From Burkholderiales bacterium (GTDB taxonomy: Bacteria; Pseudomonadota; Gammaproteobacteria; Burkholderiales; Burkholderiaceae_C): DNA of 64,000 nucleotides. Where the stretch lies: positions 1 to 64,000 of the forward strand of contig JADJCH010000013.1 in the NCBI GenBank assembly GCA_016703325.1. Reading direction: 5' to 3'. The notes under the pieces are model-generated. The model saw only the letters and a list, made by a program, of their open reading frames with translations, was not told the origin of the DNA and did not search any database. The translations under genes and the position numbers were made by a program. Shown in pieces: positions 52,531-61,263 of the stretch (position 1 is the first letter of the stretch; each line of letters opens with the position of its first letter).

Positions 52531-52953
52531 ATGCTGCAACTCCAGTCCATCCACCACGTCGCGATCATCGGCTCGGACTACCCGACCTCGCGGGCCTTCT
52601 ACGTGAACCTGCTGGGCCTGCGGGTGGTGGCCGAGCACTACCGAGCCGAGCGCGACTCCTGGAAGCTGGACCTGGCGCTGCCTTCGGGTGAGCAGATCGA
52701 GCTGTTCTCCTTCCCTGCCGCGCCGCCGCGGCCCACGCGGCCGGAGGCCCAGGGCCTGCGCCACCTGGCCTTCGCGGTGGCCGACGTGGCGGGCAGCAAG
52801 GCCTGGCTGGAGGCACAGGGCGTGGCGGTGGAGCCGATCCGCGTCGACGAATACACCGGGCGGCGCTTCACCTTCCTGGCCGACCCGGATGGGTTGCCGA
52901 TCGAGTTGTACGAGCAGCCGCTGCAGGCGACACGCCAGATCTGGCAGAAGTGA
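52531..52953 (+). CDS. VOC-family metalloprotein (YaeR/SMU1112c-like)
   Basis: A 140-aa glyoxalase-fold protein with HHVAIIGSDYPTSRAFYVNLLGL, the paired LRHLAFAVADV and FLADPDGLPIELYEQ. The metal ligands would be His8/His9 region, Glu/His in LRHLAF and Glu in IELYE. Function of the YaeR group is unknown. Between hsdR and this gene (52262-52530) there is no convincing gene. Confidence 0.83.
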   Translation: MLQLQSIHHVAIIGSDYPTSRAFYVNLLGLRVVAEHYRAERDSWKLDLALPSGEQIELFSFPAAPPRPTRPEAQGLRHLAFAVADVAGSKAWLEAQGVAVEPIRVDEYTGRRFTFLADPDGLPIELYEQPLQATRQIWQK

Positions 52954-53045
52954 GACAGACGGCGCAGGCCCCCGGCCACGGCGTGGGGGTTCGAGCCAGC
53001 GCCTCGATACCATGCGGACACGACACCTTCAGCAGGAGCCTGCGC

Positions 53046-55667
53046 ATGGACATGACCTCCCTCCGCACCGAGGCACTGCTGCAGCGCACCCGCGCCTTCC
53101 GCAGTGATGAACCGGACGATGCCGGCGAGATCTTCCTGGCGGCCCGGGAACTGTCCAGCCGCAACCACAAGGACGAGGCCAGGCTGGTCGCCCAGAAACT
53201 GGCCCATCTGCAGGCGCTGCCGGCGGCGCAGTCGGTGCTGCTGATCCAGCAGTGGGCGCTGTGGACCTCGCAGAACCCGGACACCCCGGACGACAGCAAA
53301 CACGAAGAAGGGCTGGACATCCTGGAGAAGTGGCTGCCGCCCGGGCTGAAGCTGTCGCAGACGACGGATCCGGAGACGCTGGGCATTGCCGGCGGCATCT
53401 GCAAGCGCATGTGGGGCGTGGACGGACAGCGGCGCACGCTGGAGCGGGCGCTGGCGTACTACGAACGGGGCGCGCAGGCCGGGGTGGCGGCGGACAACGG
53501 CTACACCGCAATCAACGCCGCCTTCCTGCATGACATGGTGGCCGGCGACGCGGCTGCCGTGGGCGAGTTCGGGGACATCACGGCAAAGCACCGGGAGCGT
53601 GCCGCGCAGCTGCGCCGCCAGGTGCGCGACGAACTCCTGCCGCTGGCCGATCAGCCGGCCCGGGAAGGGGCGCTGCCTCGGCGCAATCAGGCGTTCTTCT
53701 GGGAAACGCTGGCGGAGGCGCACTTCGGCCTGCGCGACTACGCCGGCGCCACCGCCCACCTGGTCACCGCCCACGAGGTTCATCCACCGGCGCCCTGGGA
53801 GCGGGAGGCCACCGCCCGGCAGTTCGCGGCGCTGGCACGGCTGCATGAGCCGAATGCGCACAGCATCGAGGACTTCAAGCGCTCTGCCGCCTGGCAGGTG
53901 CTGCTGGACGTCTATGGCGGCAATGCCACGGCGGGGGCCGGTTCGCTGTTTGCGGGCAAGCTCGGTCTGTCGCTGTCGGGCGGCGGGTTCCGGGCCTCGC
54001 TGTTCCACATCGGTGTGCTGGCGGCACTCGCCGAACGCGACCTGCTGCGCCATGTGGAGGTGCTGTCCTGCGTGTCCGGTGGCTCCATCCTGGGCGCGCA
54101 CTACTACCTGGAGGTGCGCAACCTGCTGCAGAGCAAGTCCGACGACGAGATCACCCGGCAGGACTGGATCGAGCTGGTCGAGCGCGTGGCGCGGGACTTC
54201 CTGGCCGGTGTGCAGAAGAACCTGCGCGTGCGCATCGGCACCAACGTCTGGGCCAATCTGCGCATGCTGTTCCAGCCGGGCTACACCCCGACCAGCCGCC
54301 TGTCGGAGCTGTACGAGGAGCACCTCTTCGCCCGGGTGAAGGACGACGGCGAGCGCCGCCTGCGCGAGCTGCGGATCCGCCCGAAGGGCGACGAATCCGT
54401 GATGCCGAAGTACGACAACTGGCGCCGCGGCAACAAGGTGCCGATCCTGATCCTCAACGCCACCTCGTTGAACACCGGGCACAACTGGCAGTTCACCACC
54501 AGCTGGATGGGCGAGCCGCCCTCGGCGATCGAAAGCCAGGTGGACGGCAACTACCGGCTGCGGCGCATGTACATCCAGGAGGCCCCGGCCGAGCACCAGG
54601 ACATCCGCATCGGCGCCGCGGCGGCGGCCTCGGCCTGCGTGCCGGGACTGTTCACGCCGCTGGAGCTGCGCGGGCTGTACCCGGACATCACCGTGCGCCT
54701 GGTGGACGGCGGCGTGCACGACAACCAGGGCATCTTCGGGCTGCTGGACCAGAACTGCAGCGTCATGCTGGTGAGCGACGCCAGCGGGCAGATGGCCACC
54801 GACGACCAGCCCACCGACGGCCCCCTGGGTGTGCTGCTGCGCACCGTCAGCCTGCTGCAGGCGCGGGTGCGGGTGGCCTGCTTCCGCGAGATCGAGTCGC
54901 GCCGCAAGAGCGGCCGCCTGCGCGGCATGCTCTACCTGCACCTCAAGCGCGGCCTGGAGGTGCAGGCGCGCGACTGGGAGAACTGCAACAACCGCAAGGA
55001 GCTGTCGGAGACGGATCAGGAGAAGGTCGACGCCGCCCTCACCGACTATCGGGTGGTCAAGCGGGTGCAGGCGCTGCTGTCGGGCATCCGCACCGACCTG
55101 GACTCGTTCAGCGACGTCGAGGCCTACGCGCTGATGAGCTCGGGCTGCAACATGCTGCGCGCCTCCATCGACGATGCCATCACCGGCTTCTCGACGCACC
55201 CGCTCAGGCACGACTGGCATTTCCTGCGCGTGGCCGAGGCGATGCGCGACGAGTCGCGCTCACGCTCGCTGCTCGAAACCCCGCTGGCGGCCGGCGCGCT
55301 GGGCATGTTCCGCATGTTCACACTGTCCCGGCCGTTGAAGGTGCTGGCAGGCGTGTCCGGACTGGCCCTGGCAGCAGCACTGCTGTACGCCCTGTACCTT
55401 TGGCATGGTGAACCCTTCCTGTCCTGGAAGGGCCTGGCGGCGGGGCTGGCCATGGGCCTGGTGTCGGTGGTGGCCGGCCGGCTGGGGCTGGGCCTGCTGG
55501 TCAAGGTGGCGCAGTACCGCAAGACGCTGTTCCAGGTCCTGCTGGGCTGTGCCCTCAGTTCGGCCGGCTGGCTGCTGCTGGGCCTGCACCTGAAGCTGCT
55601 GGACCCGCTGTTCCTGCGCCGCGGCGCCAAGGCTGCGAAAACGCCTGAGGCGCCATCGCCGCGCTGA
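53046..55667 (+). CDS. Patatin-like phospholipase with N-terminal helical repeats and C-terminal membrane anchor
   Basis: An 873-aa protein. Residues 1-290 resemble the TRAFs-binding/tetratricopeptide-type region that precedes some bacterial patatins (ETLGIAGGICKRMWGVDGQRRTLERALAYYERGA). The patatin domain starts LSLSGGGFRASLFHIGVLAAL (oxyanion SGGG at 311-314), has the nucleophile in CVSGGS (Ser344; the canonical Gly before it is Cys) and the Asp in VDGGVHDN. The C-terminal 150 residues include three or four membrane helices. Start ATG 53046 with AGGAG upstream. Probably hydrolyses membrane lipids; similar architectures occur near defence genes. Confidence 0.83.
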   Translation: MDMTSLRTEALLQRTRAFRSDEPDDAGEIFLAARELSSRNHKDEARLVAQKLAHLQALPAAQSVLLIQQWALWTSQNPDTPDDSKHEEGLDILEKWLPPGLKLSQTTDPETLGIAGGICKRMWGVDGQRRTLERALAYYERGAQAGVAADNGYTAINAAFLHDMVAGDAAAVGEFGDITAKHRERAAQLRRQVRDELLPLADQPAREGALPRRNQAFFWETLAEAHFGLRDYAGATAHLVTAHEVHPPAPWEREATARQFAALARLHEPNAHSIEDFKRSAAWQVLLDVYGGNATAGAGSLFAGKLGLSLSGGGFRASLFHIGVLAALAERDLLRHVEVLSCVSGGSILGAHYYLEVRNLLQSKSDDEITRQDWIELVERVARDFLAGVQKNLRVRIGTNVWANLRMLFQPGYTPTSRLSELYEEHLFARVKDDGERRLRELRIRPKGDESVMPKYDNWRRGNKVPILILNATSLNTGHNWQFTTSWMGEPPSAIESQVDGNYRLRRMYIQEAPAEHQDIRIGAAAAASACVPGLFTPLELRGLYPDITVRLVDGGVHDNQGIFGLLDQNCSVMLVSDASGQMATDDQPTDGPLGVLLRTVSLLQARVRVACFREIESRRKSGRLRGMLYLHLKRGLEVQARDWENCNNRKELSETDQEKVDAALTDYRVVKRVQALLSGIRTDLDSFSDVEAYALMSSGCNMLRASIDDAITGFSTHPLRHDWHFLRVAEAMRDESRSRSLLETPLAAGALGMFRMFTLSRPLKVLAGVSGLALAAALLYALYLWHGEPFLSWKGLAAGLAMGLVSVVAGRLGLGLLVKVAQYRKTLFQVLLGCALSSAGWLLLGLHLKLLDPLFLRRGAKAAKTPEAPSPR

Positions 55668-55681
55668 TGCCCTGGGGGATC

Positions 55682-56457
55682 TCAGATCCCCATCCACGCC
55701 CCCAGCCCGCGCGCCAGCAGGCTGTCGAACTTCACCCTGCCATCCATCGCCACCAGGCAGATGCACTCCTGCTCCGGGGTGACGAAGGGCTGGTGGTGGA
55801 TGCTGGCGTCGGCGTCGTCCAGATCGCCGGCGCGCCAGACGGCGCGGCCGTCGTCGAAGGCGCCCCAGAGCACCTGCGTCAGTTCACGGCCGCGGTGGGT
55901 GTGCGCGGCCAGCTCCTTGCCGGCGGCCATGCGCAGCAGGAAGGCGTTGGCGTCGGGCTGGCCCGGCACCTGCAGCCGGGCCCAGCGCATGCCGGGACCG
56001 ACGGATTTCCAGCCGGTGACCTGGCAGCCCTCCAGGCTGCGCGGCCAGCGCAGGCCACTGGGGGTGTCCAGCTCTGGCGCATCGGGCGCAGTGCGGCGCT
56101 GCCGCGGGCGTTGCGGGAGCGGTCCGCAGCGCGGGCGATGGCCTGGCCGGCCAGGGCCTGCGTAAGCGCCGCCCCGGCGTCGATGCGCGCCAGCGTGCGG
56201 CTGAAGGCGCCCACGTCCAGGTCCACCGGCTCGATGGACTCCAGCAGGGCGCCGCCTGCATCTTCCAGCGCCGCCAGGGCGCGGCGGCAGTGGGCGCAGG
56301 TTTCCAGATGCGCCCCCACCACCAGGGCGGCGGCCGGGTCGAGGCTGCCTGCCGCGTAGGCCAGCAGCAGGTCGTCGGCCACATGGCGGCCGGCGGTGGA
56401 CAGGGAGGGCGTGCCGGTGACTGCTTCCATGGCATCACTCACTACAGGATCGTTCAT
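55682..56457 (-). pseudogene. chrR: ChrR-type cupin anti-sigma factor, frameshifted
   Basis: The N-terminal frame (from ATG 56457) has the zinc anti-sigma module: HVADDLLLAYAAGSLDPAAALVVGAHLETCAHCRRAL, with the His/Cys ligands. The C-terminal cupin, read in another frame, runs from about 56090: APELDTPSGLRWPRSLEGCQVTGWKSVGPGMRWARLQVPG to HTHRGRELTQVLWGAF and the stop at 55682. The shift (one base missing) lies between about 56090 and 56150. ATGA overlap with the sigma gene. ChrR holds its sigma factor inactive until singlet oxygen is present; as read, the cupin would be lost. Confidence 0.75.
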
Positions 56458-57140
56458 GGGACAAGGTGGCCGAGCTGGCGGCGCAGGTGGCCCACCGCCA
56501 GGCGGATGCGGGACTTGACGGTGCCCAACGGGATCGCCAGCGCCTCGGCGATGGCGGCATGCGGCTGCTCCTCGAAAAAGGACAGCCGCAGGATCTCGCG
56601 CTGCTCCTGCGGCAGCCCGGCCAGCGCAGCGTGGAGGTCGCGCTCACTGCGGGCGCGGGCCAGCTGTTCGTCCGGTGCTGGGCTGTCGTCGGCGGTCTCA
56701 TCCGCCGGGTTGGGGCGGTCGTCATCTGCTGCTTCGGCTGCGAAGTGGTCGGAACCCGCACCCGTGCCGCCGTAACCGCCCGCTTCCAGCGCACCGGCCG
56801 GGCCGCCCGCGGCGCGGCGCAGCTGGTCGATGCGCAGGTTGCGGGCGATGGTGAACACCCAGGTGGAGGCACGGGCGCGGGCGGGATCGAAACTGGCCGC
56901 CTTGCGCCAGACCTGCACCAGGGCTTCCTGGGCGAGCTCTTCGGCTGCCGCTGGCGGCAGGCCCCCACGCATCAGGTAGGCCTTGATGCGCGGTGCAAAG
57001 TGGCGGAACAGGCCGGCAAAGGCCACACGGTCGCCGCGTTCGGCAACCGCGCCGATCAGCTCGGCCAGGTCGTCCGGCGGCGTCAGGGGTCGCGGCGCCT
57101 GGGCGCTCGGCAGGTGGGGTGGGTCGGCAGGTGTCGTCAT
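56454..57140 (-). CDS. rpoE: ECF RNA polymerase sigma factor (RpoE/ChrR-partner type)
   Basis: A 228-aa ECF sigma factor. Region 2 runs from FAGLFRHFAPRIKAYLMRGG to DPARARASTWVFTIARNLRIDQLRR; region 4 from LAGLPQEQREILRLSFFEEQPHAAIAEALAIPLGTVKSRIRLAVGHLRRQLG. The linker is unusually long and acidic (about 50 residues, DDDRPNPADETADDSPAP). It forms an operon with the ChrR-like gene. A promoter of its own type lies at 57244-57273, indicating autoregulation. ATG 57140 chosen. Confidence 0.87.
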   Translation of the reverse strand: MTTPADPPHLPSAQAPRPLTPPDDLAELIGAVAERGDRVAFAGLFRHFAPRIKAYLMRGGLPPAAAEELAQEALVQVWRKAASFDPARARASTWVFTIARNLRIDQLRRAAGGPAGALEAGGYGGTGAGSDHFAAEAADDDRPNPADETADDSPAPDEQLARARSERDLHAALAGLPQEQREILRLSFFEEQPHAAIAEALAIPLGTVKSRIRLAVGHLRRQLGHLVP

Positions 57141-57243
57141 GGGCGCCAGGTGGCTGCGCCATTGTCGAACGGGTCGGCCTTCCCCGCCCGGCCGCAGGGG
57201 CTCCGGTGGGGGCAAGGAAGGCAGGAGCGGGCTGTCCATGCCC

Positions 57244-57273
57244 CTTCTACGCAGCCGGTGCCGATTCGGATCA
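57244..57273 (-). promoter_or_regulatory. Candidate ECF promoter of the sigma/chrR operon
   Basis: Minus strand: TGATCC (57273-57268), 18 bases, TAGAAG (57249-57244), about 100 bases upstream of the sigma start. A second TGATCC is present at 57291-57286 without a matching -10. Confidence 0.6.
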
Positions 57274-57349
57274 CAGCGCCGGCTCGGATCACGGTGCCGG
57301 CCGCCCGGGCCCCGCGGGTTACCCCGGACCCCTTGCCCGACGATCCGAG

Positions 57350-57379
57350 TGATCCAGCGCCGTGACGGGCCCGTACAAG
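57350..57379 (+). promoter_or_regulatory. Candidate ECF promoter of the FAD-DUF1365-CFA operon
   Basis: Plus strand: TGATCC (57350-57355), 18 bases, TACAAG (57374-57379), 27 bases before the FAD oxidoreductase start codon. Same -35 and spacing as the two other sites. Confidence 0.6.
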
Positions 57380-57405
57380 CCCGAAACATCTGCCCGGAGC
57401 CGCCC

Positions 57406-58827
57406 ATGTCCCCACCCTCCAAACCGATCCCTCCCCTGCAACGCCAGGCCGGCTCCCCCGAGGGTGGCGCTGCGCCTGCACCGGGCCGCCAACGCATCGC
57501 GGTGGTCGGCAGCGGCATCTCCGGGCTGTCTGCCGCCTGGCTGCTGTCGCAGCGCCACGCGGTCACGCTGTTCGAGGCCGAACCCCGCCCGGGTGGCCAC
57601 AGTCACACCGTGCTGGCAGACGACGGCCGGGGCGAGGCGCTGCCGGTGGACACCGGCTTCATCGTCTTCAACCGCGACACCTACCCCAACCTCTGCGCGC
57701 TGTTCGAACACCTGGAGGTGCCCTCCCGCCCCACCGAGATGGGGTTTGCCGTCAGCCTGGACGGCGGTGCGCTGGAGTACTCGGGTGAACTGGCGGGGCT
57801 GTTCGCCCAGCGCGGCAACCTGGTCAGCCGGCGCTTCTGGTCCATGCTGCGTGATCTGGTGCGCTTCTACCGCGAGTCACCGAAGGACGCGATCGACCTG
57901 GGCGACCTGTCGCTGGACGAGTACCTGAGCCAACGCGGCTACAGCGAGGCCTTCCGCGACGACCACCTCTACCCGATGGCTGCAGCCATCTGGTCCACCC
58001 CTGCCGCGGAGATCGGCCGCTACCCGGTGGCCGCCTTTGTGCGCTTCTGCGAGAACCATCACCTGCTGACGCTGGGCCAGCGCCCGCCCTGGCGCACCGT
58101 GACCGGCGGCAGCCAGGAGTATGTGCGCCGGCTCACCACCGCCATCGGCCAGCGCCCCGGCTGCCGGGTGGTGCTCGGGCGGCCGGTTCGGCATGTGCGC
58201 CGCGACGCCGCCGGGGTGACGGTGTACTGCCGGGACCGCAACTCCCTGCCGGCCGGCGAACGTTTCGACCAGGTGGTGCTGGCCACCCATGCCGACCAGG
58301 CCCTGGGCCTGCTGGCCGAACCCAGCGCCGAGGAGCGCCGCCTGCTCGGCACCTTTGCCTACAGCCGCAACCGCACGCTGCTGCACACCGACGCCTCGCT
58401 GATGCCGCAGCGCCGCGCGGTGTGGTCGGCCTGGAACTACCTGGGAACCCGTTCAGACGAGCGAACCCAACCCGGCAAACTCTGCGTCACCTACTGGATG
58501 AACCGGCTGCAGCACCTGCCCGAGGAACGGCCGCTTTTCGTCACCCTCAACCCCATCCACGAACCCGACCCCGCCCGGCTGCTGCTGGAGCAGACCTACG
58601 AGCACCCGATCTTCGACCGCGCCGCCCTGCAGGCGCAGCGCGAGCTCTGGTCGCTGCAGGGGCAGCAGCGCAGCTGGTTCTGCGGCGCCTACTTCGGCGC
58701 CGGTTTCCACGAGGACGGTCTGCAGGCCGGCCTGGCGGTGGCCGAAGCCCTCGGCGGCGTGCGCCGGCCGTGGACGGTGCCTGACGAGTCCGGGCGGATC
58801 GTGCTGACCCTTGCGGTGCCGGCATGA
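57406..58827 (+). CDS. FAD-dependent amine oxidase/dehydrogenase-like protein
   Basis: A 473-aa flavoprotein. The Rossmann FAD site is IAVVGSGISGLSAAWLLSQRHAVTLFEAEPRPGGHSHT (about residues 30-67). Further family features are VDTGFIVFNRDTYPNL and a C-terminal FCGAYFGAGFHEDGLQAGL. In RpoE-ChrR regulons the homologue acts with the DUF1365 and CFA proteins on unsaturated or cyclopropane/furan fatty acids; the reaction here is inferred. ATG 57406 with GGAG six bases upstream. First gene of a three-gene operon. Confidence 0.87.
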   Translation: MSPPSKPIPPLQRQAGSPEGGAAPAPGRQRIAVVGSGISGLSAAWLLSQRHAVTLFEAEPRPGGHSHTVLADDGRGEALPVDTGFIVFNRDTYPNLCALFEHLEVPSRPTEMGFAVSLDGGALEYSGELAGLFAQRGNLVSRRFWSMLRDLVRFYRESPKDAIDLGDLSLDEYLSQRGYSEAFRDDHLYPMAAAIWSTPAAEIGRYPVAAFVRFCENHHLLTLGQRPPWRTVTGGSQEYVRRLTTAIGQRPGCRVVLGRPVRHVRRDAAGVTVYCRDRNSLPAGERFDQVVLATHADQALGLLAEPSAEERRLLGTFAYSRNRTLLHTDASLMPQRRAVWSAWNYLGTRSDERTQPGKLCVTYWMNRLQHLPEERPLFVTLNPIHEPDPARLLLEQTYEHPIFDRAALQAQRELWSLQGQQRSWFCGAYFGAGFHEDGLQAGLAVAEALGGVRRPWTVPDESGRIVLTLAVPA

Positions 58828-59822
58828 CACCACCCAGCCCTGCTCCCGGCCCCGGCCCCGGCCCCGAAGCCGTCTACGCCGGCCGCGTCATGCACCAACG
58901 CCTGCGCCCGCAGCGCCACCGGCTGCAGTACCGCATGTTCTCGCTGCTGCTGGACCTGCAGCCGCAGCGGCTGGAGGCCCTGCACCGGCGGCTGCGCTGG
59001 CTGTCGGTGAACCGCTTCAACCTCTTTTCCTTTCACGAACGCGACCACGGCGATGGCCGCGCCCGCGGGCTGGCGGACTGGGTGCAGCAGCAACTGCGCG
59101 CTTGCGGCCAGCCACCGGCCAGCGAGATCCGCCTGCTGGCCATGCCGCGGGTGCTGGGCTACGGCTTCAACCCGCTGAGCCTGTTTTTCTGCCACGGCGC
59201 AGACGGCAGGCTGCACAGCGTGATCCATGAGGTGCACAACACCTTCGGCGAGCGGCATGTCTACCTGGAGCCGGTGGAACGGGTGGAGCCGGTGGATGAG
59301 GAGCAGGCCGACGGGGCACCGGTCCTGCAGGCCTGCGACAAGGCCTTCCACGTCTCGCCCTTCCTGCCGATGGAGCTGTCCTACCGCTTCCGCCTGCGCC
59401 CGCCGGCCGCCGACCGGGAGGACTTCGACCTGGCCATCGACGTGCTGGAGCGCCCCCACCCGGCCACACCGGAAAACGCCGCAGAGAGTGCCGCGGTGAG
59501 CGCCGCCGACCCGCGCGTGCTGGTAGCCCACTACGCTGCACAGCGTCAGCCGCTGACCGACCGCCACCTGCTGCGCCTGTTTGCCACCCACCCGCTGCTC
59601 ACCCTCAAGGTGATCGGCGGCATCCACTGGGAGGCGGTGAAGCTGCTGCTCAAGGGCCTGCGGCTGCACACCCACCCGGCCCGGGCCGCGACGGCCGGGG
59701 CCGGGGCCCGGGCCGGGGCCGGATCGACCGCCAAGGTCACCGCCAGTTTCACCGCCAATTTCACCACCACCGCCCAGGTGACCCCCACCCTCTGCGAACC
59801 CACCGTCAAGACCGGGAGCTGA
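58824..59822 (+). CDS. DUF1365 protein of the CFA operon
   Basis: A 332-aa protein of the DUF1365 family (AVYAGRVMHQRLRPQRHRLQYRMFSLLLDL, LLAMPRVLGYGFNPLSLFFCH, HEVHNTFGERHVYL, KAFHVSPFLPMELSYRFRLRPP). Function unknown; it regularly sits between the FAD oxidoreductase and CFA synthase genes. Low-complexity ends: Pro/Gly repeats at the N-terminus and an Ala/Gly/Thr-rich tail of about 45 residues, both encoded by GGCCCC-type hexanucleotide repeats. ATG overlaps the previous stop. Confidence 0.85.
   Translation: MTPPSPAPGPGPGPEAVYAGRVMHQRLRPQRHRLQYRMFSLLLDLQPQRLEALHRRLRWLSVNRFNLFSFHERDHGDGRARGLADWVQQQLRACGQPPASEIRLLAMPRVLGYGFNPLSLFFCHGADGRLHSVIHEVHNTFGERHVYLEPVERVEPVDEEQADGAPVLQACDKAFHVSPFLPMELSYRFRLRPPAADREDFDLAIDVLERPHPATPENAAESAAVSAADPRVLVAHYAAQRQPLTDRHLLRLFATHPLLTLKVIGGIHWEAVKLLLKGLRLHTHPARAATAGAGARAGAGSTAKVTASFTANFTTTAQVTPTLCEPTVKTGS
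58845..58866. repeat. GGCCCC hexanucleotide repeat (DUF1365 5' end)
   Basis: About three and a half copies of CCCGGC-type hexamers encoding Pro-Gly repeats. A complementary GGGGCC tract occurs near the 3' end of the same gene (59693-59722). Confidence 0.7.
59693..59722. repeat. GGGGCC hexanucleotide repeat (DUF1365 3' end)
   Basis: Five copies of a GGGGCC/GGGCCC-like hexamer, encoding Ala-Gly-Ala-Arg repeats. It is the inverse of the tract at 58845-58866, so the two could pair in the mRNA. Confidence 0.65.
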
Positions 59823-59826
59823 CACC

Positions 59827-61158
59827 GTGCCCACTGCCTTGAGCTCGACCTCCGCAACGTCGTCCCTGCACGCCCTGGCCGACACCCTGACCCAGGAAGC
59901 CGCCACGGCCGTCGGTCGCCCGCAGCAGCTGCAGCGGCGCCTGGCCCGGCCACTGGTCGGATCCCTCGTTCGGACGCTCACAAAGACGCTGGAGCGGCTG
60001 CTCGAGCGCCTCCAATGCGGCCGGCTGGATCTGCGCCTGCCCGGCGGGCAACTGCTCAGCGCCGCGGGCAGCCAACCCGGCCCCCACGCCCAGCTCACCC
60101 TGCACCGCTGGCGGCCGGTGTGGCGGCTGGCGCTGCGCGGCGACATCGGCTGGGCCGAGTCCTACCGGGACGGCGACTGGTCCACCCCGGACCTGACCGC
60201 CCTGCTGGAGCTGGGTGCACGCAACGAGGCGGCCTGGCAGGGCGCCTCTGCGCCCGGGCCGCTGCAGCGCCTGCTGTTCCGCCTGGCGCACCGGCGGCAC
60301 GACAACACCCGCCGCGGCAGCCGACGCAACATTTCGGCCCACTACGACCTGGGCAACAACTTCTACCGCCAGTGGCTGGACGCGGACCTGATCTACTCCA
60401 GCGCCCTGTACCGCCAACCGAACGCCACGCTGGAGCAGGCGCAGGCCGAGAAGATCGATCGCATCCTGGAGCTGCTGAACCTGCCTCTGCCCCGCCGGGG
60501 CGAGGACCCGCGGGTGCTGGAGATCGGCTGCGGCTGGGGTGCACTGGCCGACGCCATCAGTCGTCGCGGCGTGCACGTGACCGGGCTGACGCTGTCCACC
60601 GAACAGCTGGCCCATGCCCGCGAGCGCCTGGCCCACGCCGGCCGCGCCCACCTGGCCGACCTGCGCCTGCAGGACTACCGCGACGTGCAGGGCCAGTTCG
60701 ACCGCATCGTCTCCATCGAGATGATCGAGGCGGTGGGCGAGCGCTTCTGGCCCACCTACTTCGCCACCCTGCACGACCGCCTGGCCCCCGGCGGCGTGGC
60801 GGTGGTGCAGGCCATCACCATCGACGACGCGGCCTTCGAAACCTACCGGCGCGAGGCCGACTTCATCCAGCACTTCATCTTCCCCGGCGGCATGCTGCCT
60901 TCACCGCGCGTTCTGCAGCAGCAGGCCGAGGCGGCCGGGCTGGAGATCGACCACAGCGAGACCTTCGGCCTGGGGTACGCACGCACGCTGGTGGAATGGC
61001 GGAAGCGCTTCCAGGCCGCCTGGCCACAGATCGAACCGCTGGGTTTCGACCCCGCCTTCCGCCGGCTGTGGGAGTACTACCTCTGCTACTGCGAAGCGGG
61101 CTTCCGCTGCGGCCGGGTGGATGTGGGGCTGTACCGGTTCAGGCGGCGGGCGCGGTGA
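59827..61158 (+). CDS. Cyclopropane-fatty-acid-phospholipid synthase family protein
   Basis: A 443-aa SAM-dependent enzyme. The N-terminal lipid-associated region has GDIGWAESYRDGDWSTPDL; the catalytic domain has NISAHYDLGNNFYRQWLDADLIYSSALY, motif I VLEIGCGWGALADAI, then TLSTEQLAHARERL and DRIVSIEMIEAVGERFW, and FIFPGGMLPSPRVL, all typical of CFA synthase. CFA enzymes methylate unsaturated acyl chains of phospholipids. GTG 59827 has GGGAG upstream, five bases after the DUF1365 stop. A second CFA-like gene (37096) is frameshifted. Confidence 0.88.
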   Translation: MPTALSSTSATSSLHALADTLTQEAATAVGRPQQLQRRLARPLVGSLVRTLTKTLERLLERLQCGRLDLRLPGGQLLSAAGSQPGPHAQLTLHRWRPVWRLALRGDIGWAESYRDGDWSTPDLTALLELGARNEAAWQGASAPGPLQRLLFRLAHRRHDNTRRGSRRNISAHYDLGNNFYRQWLDADLIYSSALYRQPNATLEQAQAEKIDRILELLNLPLPRRGEDPRVLEIGCGWGALADAISRRGVHVTGLTLSTEQLAHARERLAHAGRAHLADLRLQDYRDVQGQFDRIVSIEMIEAVGERFWPTYFATLHDRLAPGGVAVVQAITIDDAAFETYRREADFIQHFIFPGGMLPSPRVLQQQAEAAGLEIDHSETFGLGYARTLVEWRKRFQAAWPQIEPLGFDPAFRRLWEYYLCYCEAGFRCGRVDVGLYRFRRRAR

Positions 61159-61205
61159 CGCGTCCCGCGGTGTCTGCGTCATGGTGGGCTGCGACCGGTA
61201 AAAGT

Positions 61206-61227
61206 GAAGCGACCTTGCGGTCGCTTC
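61206..61227. terminator. Bidirectional hairpin terminator
   Basis: GAAGCGACC-TTGC-GGTCGCTTC, a perfect 9-base stem with a 4-base loop, between the converging CFA synthase and PEP-CTERM genes. The minus-strand side is followed by ACTTTTACC and the plus-strand side by GTCTTCG, so it suits the minus strand better. Confidence 0.7.
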
Positions 61228-61263
61228 GTCTTCGGTCACAGGCGGAAGGCCGCCCGGTCCGGC

